Positions 19,367 to 28,068 of a stretch of 64,000 nt of DNA are shown piece by piece. Position 1 is the stretch's first letter. The number at the start of each line of letters is the position of its first letter. A model generated the notes under the pieces. That model was not told the origin of the DNA, ran no database searches, and saw only the letters and a list, made by a program, of their open reading frames with translations. Source of the DNA: Billgrantia bachuensis (lineage in GTDB: Bacteria > Pseudomonadota > Gammaproteobacteria > Pseudomonadales > Halomonadaceae); contig NZ_JAAQTO010000002.1 of the NCBI RefSeq assembly GCF_011742165.1, positions 1-64,000 of the forward strand, in the 5' to 3' direction. Made by a program: the position numbers and the translations under genes.

Positions 19367-20130
19367 AGCCCGCATCGCTCACCGGCAACCGTCTCACACC
19401 CTTGGCTCGCCAGCGCCTGTGGCTGGCGCCATTGGTCTGGCTGGCCCTGTTGCTGTTGCTGGCAGCGGGCATGGGGCAGCTCGAGTGGCTGTTCCGCCTG
19501 GTCGAGCCGGACATGCGGGAGGTCATCTATCGGCGGGCCGGCTTCTTCTCATTGCTGGGGCAACACATCCTGGTGGTGGGTGCTGCCTCGCTGCTGGCGG
19601 TCGTGCTGGGCGTGGGAGCGGCGATAGCCGTCACCCGACCCGCCGGTCGAGACTTCCTGCCCCTGGTGTCGCAACTCGCCTCTATCGGCCAGACTTTTCC
19701 TCCCGTTGCCGTGCTGGCTCTGGCCGTGCCGGCGCTGGGTTTCGGCACGCTACCGATCATCGTTGCGCTGTTGCTGTATGGCTTGCTGCCGATCGTGCGC
19801 AACACTCTGGCCGGCATTGCCAGCATCGACCTCGACGTGCACGAGGCGGCCCGGGGCATGGGCATGACCGCCGGGCAGGTACTGCGCCAGGTCGAGCTGC
19901 CATTGGCGGCCCCCGTCATTCTTGCCGGAATACGCACCTCGGTAACCATCAATATTGCCACCGCGGCGTTGGGAGCAACCGTGGGGGCGAGCAACCTTGG
20001 CGATCCGATCATCTCGGGCATCGTCAACGGCAACACTGCCTACATCCTTCAAGGGGCGCTGCTGATCGGGCTGCTGGCGATCGCCGTGGATAGCGTTTTC
20101 GAGCGTCTCATTCCCGGTAACCCAGGTTGA
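19363..20130 (+). CDS. yehW: osmoprotectant ABC transporter permease (YehW type)
   Basis: A 255-aa OpuCB-like permease with about six membrane segments and the coupling motif EAARGMGMTAGQVLRQVELPLAAP, which ATP-binding subunits contact. It is close to E. coli YehW (243 aa). The frame stays open upstream, but the ATG at 19363 overlaps the yehX stop and gives the correct N-terminus. It is the last gene of the four-gene importer. Confidence 0.9.
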   Translation: MKPASLTGNRLTPLARQRLWLAPLVWLALLLLLAAGMGQLEWLFRLVEPDMREVIYRRAGFFSLLGQHILVVGAASLLAVVLGVGAAIAVTRPAGRDFLPLVSQLASIGQTFPPVAVLALAVPALGFGTLPIIVALLLYGLLPIVRNTLAGIASIDLDVHEAARGMGMTAGQVLRQVELPLAAPVILAGIRTSVTINIATAALGATVGASNLGDPIISGIVNGNTAYILQGALLIGLLAIAVDSVFERLIPGNPG

Positions 20131-20221
20131 CATGGCGAGTTCGTCTGCTGATATCGGGCCTGGCAGTTCATTCGTCGTATAAACGGAGGTTGACTAGCAA
20201 AATAGGTGCGTTTAGGTTCAT

Positions 20222-20238
20222 CTTACGTTAACGTCAAC
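20222..20238. promoter_or_regulatory. ACGTTAACGT palindrome upstream of the BCKDH genes
   Basis: A perfect 10-bp palindrome, ACGTTAACGT (20225-20234), lies inside CTTACGTTAACGTCAAC, 114 bp before the E1-alpha start. A TTGACT hexamer at 20190-20195 could be a -35 element. From memory, ACGT-containing inverted repeats resemble sites of the MerR-family regulator LiuR, which controls branched-chain amino acid catabolism. That link is tentative. Confidence 0.4.
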
Positions 20239-20351
20239 CTTCCAGCGTTGGCGATCTGCTGGAGTGACCCTCTGGCAGACGGCTACATTAGAGTCAACAC
20301 TGCCCTCACGAGGGGCGGCACTCCTCCTGCCATTACCCAAGGACCAGGAAG

Positions 20352-21578
20352 ATGACAACAACACACGACGTGCACACGCCGAGCTTCATGACCGGCGATG
20401 AGTTCAACATTCCCACCTTCCGCCTGCTGCAACAGGATGGCTCCCTGTTCGAGGGCGCCGAAGCGCCTGAGCTCGATGAGGAAAAGGCGCTGAAGATCTA
20501 CCGCGCCATGCTCGTCACCCGCGTGCTCGACGAGCGCATGATGGCGGCGCAGCGCCAGGGCCGGCTGTCGTTCTACATGCAATGCACCGGCGAGGAGGCA
20601 GCGGTCATCGGTGCCACCGCGGCGCTGGACGATGCCGACATGATCATGGCCCAGTATCGCGAGCAGGGAGCGCTGGTCTATCGCGGCTTCAGCTACGACG
20701 AGTTCATGAACCAGCTGTTCGGCAACGAGCTCGACTACGGCAAGGGCAGGCAGATGCCGATCCACTACGGTTCGCGCAAGCTGCACTACATGACCATCTC
20801 CTCGCCGCTGGCGACCCAGATTCCCCAGGCTACCGGCTACGCCTATGGCCAGAAGCTGGCCGGCGAGGGGCATTGCACCATTACCTTCTTCGGCGAGGGT
20901 GCGGCTTCCGAGGGGGATTTTCACGCCGCGCTCAACATGGCCTCGGTGCACAAGGTGCCGGTGATCTTCTTTTGCCGCAACAACGGCTATGCGATCTCGA
21001 CGCCGGCCAGCGAGCAGTTCGCCGCCGACGGCATAGCCCCACGCGCCTTCGGCTATCGCATGCACGTGATCCGTGTCGACGGTAACGACGTGCTGGCGGT
21101 GTACCGCGCTACACAGGATGCACGCAAGATCGCCGTGGAGATGAACCAGCCTGTGCTGATCGAGGCCATGACCTATCGGCTCGCGGCTCACTCTTCTTCC
21201 GACGACCCTTCCGGCTACCGCTCTCGCAAGGAAGAGGAGGCCTGGCGGGAGAAGGACCCGATCCTGCGCATGCAGCGCTGGCTGATCGATCTTGGCTGGT
21301 GGAGCGAAGAGCAGGAGAAGGAGCTGCAGGACAGCCTGCGTCGCGAGGTGCTCGAAACCATGAAGCGTGCCGAGAAGCGCCCGCCCCCGCCCCTCGAGAG
21401 CCTGGTCACGGATGTCTATGCCGACGTGACACCGGCGCTGCAGCGGCAGCTCGACGCCCTCAAGACCCATATTCGCAAGCACCCCGATGCCTACCCGAAG
21501 GGGGCGAGTTCCCTCGACCCCGGCGTCCAGGCGCCGGGCAGCGACCACAAGTCCAGCGATGAACAGGGAGGAGCCTGA
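20352..21578 (+). CDS. bkdA1: branched-chain 2-oxoacid dehydrogenase E1 component, alpha subunit
   Basis: A 408-aa thiamine diphosphate-dependent decarboxylase subunit. The TPP-binding motif runs from GEG at 181-183 to NN at 210-211. The E1-alpha family landmarks YREQG (102-106) and [17 protein letters not shown] are present. With E1-beta it decarboxylates the 2-oxoacids of Val, Leu and Ile and passes the acyl group to lipoyl-E2. The loop at residues 280-290 ([11 protein letters not shown]) matches the loop that holds the regulatory phospho-serine of mitochondrial BCKDH. Such a loop is common in bacterial homologues, so conservation alone does not prove phosphorylation. Downstream genes are E1-beta, E2 and a protein kinase. 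No E3 gene is present. Confidence 0.92.
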   Translation: MTTTHDVHTPSFMTGDEFNIPTFRLLQQDGSLFEGAEAPELDEEKALKIYRAMLVTRVLDERMMAAQRQGRLSFYMQCTGEEAAVIGATAALDDADMIMAQYREQGALVYRGFSYDEFMNQLFGNELDYGKGRQMPIHYGSRKLHYMTISSPLATQIPQATGYAYGQKLAGEGHCTITFFGEGAASEGDFHAALNMASVHKVPVIFFCRNNGYAISTPASEQFAADGIAPRAFGYRMHVIRVDGNDVLAVYRATQDARKIAVEMNQPVLIEAMTYRLAAHSSSDDPSGYRSRKEEEAWREKDPILRMQRWLIDLGWWSEEQEKELQDSLRREVLETMKRAEKRPPPPLESLVTDVYADVTPALQRQLDALKTHIRKHPDAYPKGASSLDPGVQAPGSDHKSSDEQGGA

Positions 21579-21579
21579 C

Positions 21580-22557
21580 ATGCCCAGGATGAACATGCTT
21601 CAGGCAATCAACAACGCGCTGGACATCGCCATGGCCGAAGACGAAAAGGTGCTCTGCTTCGGCGAGGACGTCGGTGTGTTCGGCGGCGTGTTTCGTGCCA
21701 CCAGTCATCTGCAGGAGAAGTACGGTCGTAACCGCTGCTTCAACACGCCGTTGGTGGAGCAGGGCATCATCGGTTTCGCCAACGGCCTGGCGGCCCAGGG
21801 CTCGGTGCCGGTGGCCGAGATCCAGTTTGCCGACTACATCTTTCCGGCCTTCGACCAGATCGTCAACGAGACCGCCAAGTTCCGCTTCCGCTCAGGCGAT
21901 CTGTTCAACGTCGGCGGGCTGACCATACGCGCGCCATATGGCGGCGGTATCTCCGGCGGGCTCTATCACTCTCAATCACCCGAGGCCTACTTCGCGCATA
22001 CGCCGGGGTTGAAGGTCGTAGTGCCGCGCAACCCCTACCAGGCCAAGGGGCTGCTGCTGTCGGCCATCCGCGATCCCGATCCGGTGGTCTTCTTCGAGCC
22101 CAAGCGGCTCTATCGCGCCTCGGTCGGCGAGGTGCCGGAAGAGGACTACCAACTGCCCATCGGCGAGGCCGAAGTCACCAAGGAGGGCAGCGATATCACC
22201 GTGCTCGGTTGGGGCGCGCAGATGGAAGTGATCGACAAGGCCGTGGAGTTGGCCGAGAAGGCGGGCATCTCCTGCGAGGTGATCGATCTTCGCAGCATCC
22301 TGCCTTGGGACGAGGACACCGTGGTCGAATCGGTGCTCAAGACGGGCCGGTTGTTGATCACCCACGAAGCGCCGCGTACCGGCGGTTTCGCCGGCGAGAT
22401 CGCCGCTACCATCCAGGAGCGCTGCTTCCTGTACCTGGAGTCGCCCATCGAACGGGTGACCGGGCTGGATACGCCTTTCCCGCTGACGCTGGAGAAGGAG
22501 TATCTGCCCGATCACTTGAAAATTTTCGAAGCGATCAAGGCATCCGTGGCGTTCTGA
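21580..22557 (+). CDS. bkdA2: branched-chain 2-oxoacid dehydrogenase E1 component, beta subunit
   Basis: A 325-aa transketolase-like subunit with [28 protein letters not shown] and the C-terminal transketolase domain containing DLRSILPWD and [11 protein letters not shown]. It pairs with E1-alpha to form the active site. The ATG at 21580 lies one base after the E1-alpha stop, with AGGGAGGAG upstream. The frame is open further upstream, but those codons overlap E1-alpha. Confidence 0.93.
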   Translation: MPRMNMLQAINNALDIAMAEDEKVLCFGEDVGVFGGVFRATSHLQEKYGRNRCFNTPLVEQGIIGFANGLAAQGSVPVAEIQFADYIFPAFDQIVNETAKFRFRSGDLFNVGGLTIRAPYGGGISGGLYHSQSPEAYFAHTPGLKVVVPRNPYQAKGLLLSAIRDPDPVVFFEPKRLYRASVGEVPEEDYQLPIGEAEVTKEGSDITVLGWGAQMEVIDKAVELAEKAGISCEVIDLRSILPWDEDTVVESVLKTGRLLITHEAPRTGGFAGEIAATIQERCFLYLESPIERVTGLDTPFPLTLEKEYLPDHLKIFEAIKASVAF

Positions 22558-22584
22558 CGCCCGATATCAGGACAGGAGAAGACA

Positions 22585-24234
22585 ATGAGCGATTTCATGC
22601 TGCCCGATATCGGTGAAGGTATCGTGGAGTGCGAAGTGGTCGAATGGCGCATCGACGAAGGCGACGAGATCGCCGAAGACCAGCCCGTGGTCGAGGTAAT
22701 GACAGACAAGGCGCTGGTCGAGATCACCGCCCCGGAGGCTGGGCGCGTCACCAGGTTGTATGTGGCGAAGGGCGAGATCGCCAAGGTGCATGCCCCGCTA
22801 TTCGCCTATGAGGCGACGGGCGAGGAAGGCCTCGAGACACCTCCTCGTCCTGCTGCGCGGGAAGAGGACGAAGTGGCGAGCCCCGCGGCCGAAGCGCCTC
22901 CCCCTGGCGCGTCGAGTGCTGCACCTACGCCCGCAGCTGCCGTCAGGACGAAGGACTTCATCCTGCCCGATATCGGCGAGGGCATCGTCGAGTGCGAGGT
23001 GGTTGAGTGGCGCGTGGCCGAGGGCGAGCACATCGAAGAGGACCAGCCGCTGGTCGATGTGATGACCGACAAGGCAATGGTCGAGATCACCGCTCCCGAG
23101 GCGGGCACCGTCAGCAAGCTCTACGTACCCAAGGGCGAGATAGCCAAGGTACATGCGCCACTGTTCGCCTATACACCCAGCCATGCAGAGCCGAGCGAAA
23201 GCCCGGCGGCCGGCAGCGAGACATCTCGCCCGGAAAGCCTGGCGGAAGTGCCTTCCGTCTCCTCCGTGGCCAGCGGCGGCCGAGGGCCTTACGGGCGTAT
23301 CCCGGCGAGCCCCGCGGTGCGACGCCTGGTACGCGAGCACGGCCTGTCGCTCGAGGCGATTGCCGGCTCAGGCAAGGACGGCCGCGTACTCAAGGAGGAC
23401 GTGCTGCGCTTTCTTGAAAGCGGCCCGCGCGAAGACGGCCAGCTCGAGCACGATCGGCAGCGCAGTGAGCGGCCCGCGAGCTATTCCCGGCCCAGCGATG
23501 CGGTCAAGCCGCCGAGACGTGATGACGGCGAAATACGCGTCGAGCCGATTCGCGGCGTGCGTGCGGTAATGGCTCGGCGCATGGTCGAGTCGGCCAGCAC
23601 CATCCCGCATTTCCAGTATGGCGAGGAGATCGATGTCACTGAACTTCTGACCCTGCGTGAGCGACTGAAACCGGTGGCCGAGGCGCAGCAGGTTCGTCTG
23701 ACGCTGATGCCGTTCTTCATGAAAGCGCTGGCCTTGGCGGTTCGTGAGGAGCCGATCCTCAATGCACGGCTAAACGCCGAGGTGACCGAGATCCACTACC
23801 TGCCTTCGGTCAACGTGGGCATGGCGGTGGACAGCCGATCAGGGCTGATCGTGCCCAACGTCAAGCATGTCGAACAGCGTAGCGTGCTCGACGTGGCCCG
23901 CGAGATCCAACGTCTCACCGCAGATGCCCGCGACGGCAGGGTGGCACAGGAGGACCTCAAGGGCGGAACCATCAGCGTCTCCAACATCGGGGCGCTCGGC
24001 GGTACCTATGCGGCACCGATCATCAATGCTCCGGAATTGGCCATCGTCGCCATCGGCAAGAGCCAGTGGCTGCCGCGCTTCGACGAGCGCGGCGAGGTGA
24101 CGAGGCGGGCAATCATGACGGTGACCTGGGCGGGCGACCATCGGGTGATCGACGGCGGCACCATCGCCCGCTTCTGCAACGCCTGGAAGGGCTACCTCGA
24201 AGCGCCGGAGACCATGCTACTTCACCTAGGCTGA
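22585..24234 (+). CDS. bkdB: branched-chain 2-oxoacid dehydrogenase E2 (dihydrolipoyl acyltransferase), two lipoyl domains
   Basis: A 549-aa E2 core. Two lipoyl domains are present: residues 1-77 with the lipoylated lysine Lys42 in TDKALVEI, and 122-197 with Lys163 in TDKAMVEI. They are nearly identical and joined by an Ala/Pro-rich linker. The E1/E3-binding domain follows at about 237-276 (RIPASPAVRRLVREHGL). The acyltransferase domain has the catalytic HRVID (His519, Asp523). Branched-chain E2 proteins usually carry a single lipoyl domain, so the second appears to be a duplication. The protein forms the structural core of the complex in the cytoplasm. The kinase gene begins 9 nt after its stop. 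Confidence 0.93.
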   Translation: MSDFMLPDIGEGIVECEVVEWRIDEGDEIAEDQPVVEVMTDKALVEITAPEAGRVTRLYVAKGEIAKVHAPLFAYEATGEEGLETPPRPAAREEDEVASPAAEAPPPGASSAAPTPAAAVRTKDFILPDIGEGIVECEVVEWRVAEGEHIEEDQPLVDVMTDKAMVEITAPEAGTVSKLYVPKGEIAKVHAPLFAYTPSHAEPSESPAAGSETSRPESLAEVPSVSSVASGGRGPYGRIPASPAVRRLVREHGLSLEAIAGSGKDGRVLKEDVLRFLESGPREDGQLEHDRQRSERPASYSRPSDAVKPPRRDDGEIRVEPIRGVRAVMARRMVESASTIPHFQYGEEIDVTELLTLRERLKPVAEAQQVRLTLMPFFMKALALAVREEPILNARLNAEVTEIHYLPSVNVGMAVDSRSGLIVPNVKHVEQRSVLDVAREIQRLTADARDGRVAQEDLKGGTISVSNIGALGGTYAAPIINAPELAIVAIGKSQWLPRFDERGEVTRRAIMTVTWAGDHRVIDGGTIARFCNAWKGYLEAPETMLLHLG

Positions 24235-24243
24235 GGCCGGTTC

Positions 24244-26085
24244 ATGTCCCAGGCGCCGCTGCAGCAGTTCTACATTCCGGAAGAGCAGTCGATCTACCTG
24301 CTCAGCCACGACGATGCGCGCAAGCTCAAGGAGTGGGTGGCGCTGTGTCAGGCCCAGCTCGAACAGTTGGGCTATCGGGATATCGAACTGATCGGCAAGG
24401 GCGCCTATGGCTTCGTCTTCGCCGGGATCACCGCCCACGACGAGGAGTACGTGTTCAAGTTCACCCGGGTCAACCTGCCCCAGCAGTTGCAGGATCGCCT
24501 CGAGGAGGAGGCGTTCATGCTGGAGCAGGTGGAACACTCCCGGGTGCCGCGGCTGATCGCCTTCCAGCGGGTGCGCAACCAGTCGATCCTTGTGATGCAG
24601 CGTGCCCCGGGCATCAACCTGGAAGAGGTTTCGCTACGGGAAGGACGTCTCTCGCCGCGCCTGGTGGTGCGCATCGCCGACCAGCTCGCCGACATCCTGC
24701 GCAGCCTGCGGCGCGAAACGGGGCCGGCGGGACGCCCCATCGTGCATGGCGACATCAAGCCGTCGAACCTGGTCTTCGACGCCGGTCGCGAGGCGGTGGC
24801 GCTGATCGACTGGGGCTCGTCGGTATTCGCCCAGCTCGACGCCAACCAGCAGTTCGTGTCGGCCAACGTGATGGAGCTGATGTCGGACAACCTGCAGCAG
24901 ACCAATGCGCGTCTTGGCGACGTCTACTTCATCGGCGAGGAGCAGCTGAACGGCGCATTGTCGTCGCCGCGCTTCGACGAACAGGGCGCTGCCGGCACTC
25001 TCTACGCGCTGGCCTCGGCGCAGTCGTGCCGCTTCGGTCATCGCGCCATTCCCGCCACCTCCCTGGGCCTGCCCATGGAGTTTGCCCGCATGCTCGATGG
25101 CATGCTCGATCCCGACCCGCGCGTGAGGCTGCGCGCCGGGGATCACTTCATTCGCGAGATGCCGCGCCTGGCACGGGTGGTGATGATCGACCTGCCGGAA
25201 GCCGCGGAATCGCCGCTGGTGCCGACCTGGGTACGACCCTCGGCGCGCGAGATCGATACCGTGGTGTACAGCTCGCGCAAGGCTTTCCTGCGCGAGGAGG
25301 GCGGCCGCGAGACGCTCAACGACGTCAATGACGTCCAGCTCGACCGCTACTACAAGAACTTCATGCAGGGCATGGGCGAGACCGAGAAAGCATTCCTTGC
25401 AGCAGTGAGCCGCCTGGGCAAGTATCCTGTGGTAGGCGGGCTCGCCGTGCGCTGGGAAGCCGATGGCGTCTATATCGACACCTCGTTGAATCTGCACGAC
25501 ACCAGGCTCAAGTCGGCTTTCGTCGCCGCCGTCAATAACATGGTCAATCTGGCCCGCGCCATCTATCGCCAGGGCATCTTCAAGAGCTGCTTGTTCAACG
25601 CCCGCGATACCCTGCACCTGGATCGAGAAAGCCCGGCGCATCCCTTCGTCGTCGAGCCCGGCATGCAGCTGCGCTACGAGGTCAGCGCGGTACCCGAACT
25701 GGAGGATCGCAGCCGCCTGCACAGCTATTTTGAGGACGGGCCCGATCCCGAGGAATTCCTGGTCCTGCCGGAGACGATCATTACCTCGCTGGAAGCCCTC
25801 AACGAGATCCATCACACCGGTATGATCATCTTCGAGGCGTTGCCCCAACACCTCAAGATTCATAGTTACTATCGCCTGCTCGACCCCTCCCGCGAGGCGG
25901 AGTTCCGCGATCGTCTCGAGGACATCCTGGCGGCGGTGGGCCTGATCGAAGGGCTCGGTGTCTCCGGCTTCATGAAGATGCCCTACAAGGACACGCGCTT
26001 CTTCGCCCATGTCGAACGCCAGCCCGAGCGCTACTACCCGCGTAATCCACGCGAAGAGATCCATCATGACGGCGCCCGAGGCTAG
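24244..26085 (+). CDS. Hanks-type serine/threonine protein kinase with unassigned C-terminal half
   Basis: A 613-aa soluble protein. Residues about 40-320 form a eukaryote-like kinase: glycine loop GKGAYGFVF (51-59), ATP-anchoring Lys72, a catalytic loop HGDIKPSN (168-175, with Asp170 and Asn175) and DWG (189-191) in place of DFG. The key catalytic residues are kept, so it should be active. The HGD and DWG variants are reminiscent of atypical kinases. Residues about 330-613 match nothing I recognise, and no membrane segment or PASTA repeat is seen. The gene begins 9 nt after bkdB on the same strand, so it is probably co-transcribed with the dehydrogenase genes. Its substrate is unknown, and E1-alpha is an obvious candidate. 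Confidence 0.8.
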   Translation: MSQAPLQQFYIPEEQSIYLLSHDDARKLKEWVALCQAQLEQLGYRDIELIGKGAYGFVFAGITAHDEEYVFKFTRVNLPQQLQDRLEEEAFMLEQVEHSRVPRLIAFQRVRNQSILVMQRAPGINLEEVSLREGRLSPRLVVRIADQLADILRSLRRETGPAGRPIVHGDIKPSNLVFDAGREAVALIDWGSSVFAQLDANQQFVSANVMELMSDNLQQTNARLGDVYFIGEEQLNGALSSPRFDEQGAAGTLYALASAQSCRFGHRAIPATSLGLPMEFARMLDGMLDPDPRVRLRAGDHFIREMPRLARVVMIDLPEAAESPLVPTWVRPSAREIDTVVYSSRKAFLREEGGRETLNDVNDVQLDRYYKNFMQGMGETEKAFLAAVSRLGKYPVVGGLAVRWEADGVYIDTSLNLHDTRLKSAFVAAVNNMVNLARAIYRQGIFKSCLFNARDTLHLDRESPAHPFVVEPGMQLRYEVSAVPELEDRSRLHSYFEDGPDPEEFLVLPETIITSLEALNEIHHTGMIIFEALPQHLKIHSYYRLLDPSREAEFRDRLEDILAAVGLIEGLGVSGFMKMPYKDTRFFAHVERQPERYYPRNPREEIHHDGARG

Positions 26086-26104
26086 GTACGGGCACCCGTC
26101 ACAT

Positions 26105-27409
26105 TTAGCGGGTCATGGTCTGCGGCAGGTAAAGGGCGATCTCGGGAAACAGGTGCATCAGCGCGATCGCGACCAGCATCAGCAGGAAGAAGGGTAGCGT
26201 GGCCCTGGTGATGGTCAGGATGTCCTTGCCCGTCAGGCCCTGGATCACGAACAGGTTGAAGCCCACCGGCGGCGTGATCTGCGACATCTCGACCACGATG
26301 ACGAGATAGATGCCGAACCAGATCAGGTCGAAGCCGGCGGCGCTCACCAGCGGCATGATGATGGCAGTGACCAGCAGGATCAGCGAGATGCCGTCGAGGA
26401 AGCAACCCATCACCAGCAGCAGCAGGGTCAGCGCGACCAGCAGCATGGTCGGCGACAGGCCCATCTCGCCGATGGCGCGGGCCAGTTGCATCGGTACCTG
26501 GGTAAAGCCCATGGCCGAGGTCAGGAACGAAGCCGCGGCGATGATGAAGGCAATCATGCAGGCGGTACGGACGGCGGCGAATAGCGAATCCCTGAAGATG
26601 CCGGCATCGAAGCTGCCGTTCCAGCGCGCGATCAGCATCGATAGCACGACGCCGACCGCGGCCGCCTCGGTGGGCGAGGCGAGCCCGCCGTAGATCGAGA
26701 CGATGATGCCGCCGATCAGCAACAGAATCGGTACGAGTTCCAGTGTCTGGTGCAGCTTCTTGGCCAGCGGCAGTCCGGATTCGTCCTGGCCCGTGAGGCC
26801 AAGGCGGTTGCCGCGGAACAGCGACCAGACCACCAGATAACTCATGAATAGTGCCAGAATCATCAGCCCCGGGCCGATGCCGGCCATGAACAGCCGCGAG
26901 ATCGACTGCTCGGTGACCACGCCATAGACGATCAGCACGATCGAGGGAGGAATCAGCAGGCCCAGCGTGGAGGCGCTGGCCAGGGTGCCGATGGCCATAT
27001 TGCTATCGTAGCCACGACGCTCCAGCTCGGGCAGGGTCATCTTGCCCACCGTGGCGCAGGTGGCCGCCGATGAACCGCACACGGCGGCGAACATGCCGCT
27101 GCCGATGATGTTGGTGTGCAGCAGGCGTCCTGGCACGCGGTTGAGCCATGGCGACAGACCGCGGAACATATTGTCGGCGAGTCCCGAGCGGAACAGGATC
27201 TCGCCCATCCAGATGAACATCGGCAGGGCCGTCAGGTCCCAGCCGTAGCTGGCGCCCCAGAAGTCGGAGGCGAGTATCGGGCCTGGCGCAAAAGGGCTGA
27301 AGAAGGCCAGCGCGATCCAGGCGGTACCGATCAGGGCGAAGGCGATCCACACCCCGCTGCCCAGCAGGATCGCCAGCGTGAGGATAGTGGCCAGGCTGAG
27401 TGTCAGCAC
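26105..27409 (-). CDS. dctM: TRAP transporter large permease (DctM type)
   Basis: A 434-aa protein with about 12 hydrophobic segments, the ion-coupled transmembrane core of a tripartite ATP-independent periplasmic transporter. Family motifs include SGSSAATCATVG-like and LASASTLGLLIPPS stretches and ITPPVGFNLFVI. It starts at GTG (27409) with GGAG eight bases upstream. It is the last gene of the VOC-LysR-dctP-dctQ-dctM unit on the minus strand and converges on the kinase gene. Confidence 0.92.
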   Translation of the reverse strand: MLTLSLATILTLAILLGSGVWIAFALIGTAWIALAFFSPFAPGPILASDFWGASYGWDLTALPMFIWMGEILFRSGLADNMFRGLSPWLNRVPGRLLHTNIIGSGMFAAVCGSSAATCATVGKMTLPELERRGYDSNMAIGTLASASTLGLLIPPSIVLIVYGVVTEQSISRLFMAGIGPGLMILALFMSYLVVWSLFRGNRLGLTGQDESGLPLAKKLHQTLELVPILLLIGGIIVSIYGGLASPTEAAAVGVVLSMLIARWNGSFDAGIFRDSLFAAVRTACMIAFIIAAASFLTSAMGFTQVPMQLARAIGEMGLSPTMLLVALTLLLLVMGCFLDGISLILLVTAIIMPLVSAAGFDLIWFGIYLVIVVEMSQITPPVGFNLFVIQGLTGKDILTITRATLPFFLLMLVAIALMHLFPEIALYLPQTMTR

Positions 27410-27440
27410 GTGACGTTACTCCGTATTGTTGAGGCGCGAC

Positions 27441-28004
27441 TCAGTGAGTTTCGCTGTCGTCGGTAGCGGTCGCTTCACGGAAGCGGTCCGGTTCGCGAAT
27501 GGCGATCCGCAGCGTCTGTACCAGTGCCTCAGCCAGCGCCAGACACAGCAGGCCGACACCGGTGGCCAGCACCGTCTGGGGAATCCACAGTGGGATCGAC
27601 AGGAAGCCCGAGGAGACGTCATTGAAGTCGCGGCTTTCGCGGGCGAGTTCCACCAATCCATAGCCGAGCAGCAAACTGAGGGCGAGCGCCACCAGCAGGC
27701 AGAAGACCTCGAACCAGGCGCGCAGCACCGAGGGCAAGCGGCCGATCAGCAGCGTCACGCGAATGTGCGCGTGATGGACGAAGGTGTAGGCGAGGCCCAG
27801 GAAGGCTGCACCGACAAGCAGATAGGCGGCGATTTCCGACAGGCCGGTGATGCCGAAACCGAGACGACGCATGCCGGCCAGCACCAGCAGGGCGTCGACC
27901 AGGCGGAAGGTGACCTGCAGGGCAACCAGGGCGCAGATCGCCACCATACAGGCGGCCGCGCCCCAGGCACCCAGGCGGTAAAGTGCGTTGAACTTGAAAG
28001 TCAT
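27441..28004 (-). CDS. dctQ: TRAP transporter small permease (DctQ type)
   Basis: A 187-aa protein with four predicted membrane helices and the DctQ pattern of a charged loop after helix 2 (YTFVHHAHIRVTLLIGRLP). It partners the large permease. The frame is open upstream into the dctP region, but the ATG at 28004 gives a normal membrane N-terminus. It lies 64 nt after dctP and 31 nt before dctM. Confidence 0.88.
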   Translation of the reverse strand: MTFKFNALYRLGAWGAAACMVAICALVALQVTFRLVDALLVLAGMRRLGFGITGLSEIAAYLLVGAAFLGLAYTFVHHAHIRVTLLIGRLPSVLRAWFEVFCLLVALALSLLLGYGLVELARESRDFNDVSSGFLSIPLWIPQTVLATGVGLLCLALAEALVQTLRIAIREPDRFREATATDDSETH

Positions 28005-28068
28005 GGCAGTGCCTCGAGGCGAACTGGAGAGGCGTGGCGGCAGCCCACCACGCCTTGTCTCTGCGGGA

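Noticed and set aside
20283-21596. A 437-codon minus-strand frame opposite bkdA1.
   Set aside because: It covers a strongly conserved E1-alpha gene and its promoter. The translation is low-complexity and has no start signals.
24811-24819. DWG in place of DFG as a sign that the kinase is a pseudokinase.
   Set aside because: The aspartate that binds magnesium is kept, as are Lys72, Asp170 and Asn175. A changed Phe alone does not abolish activity.
24634-26067. A 477-codon minus-strand frame opposite the kinase gene.
   Set aside because: It is an antisense shadow of a gene with clear kinase motifs, with no ribosome-binding site or recognisable domain.
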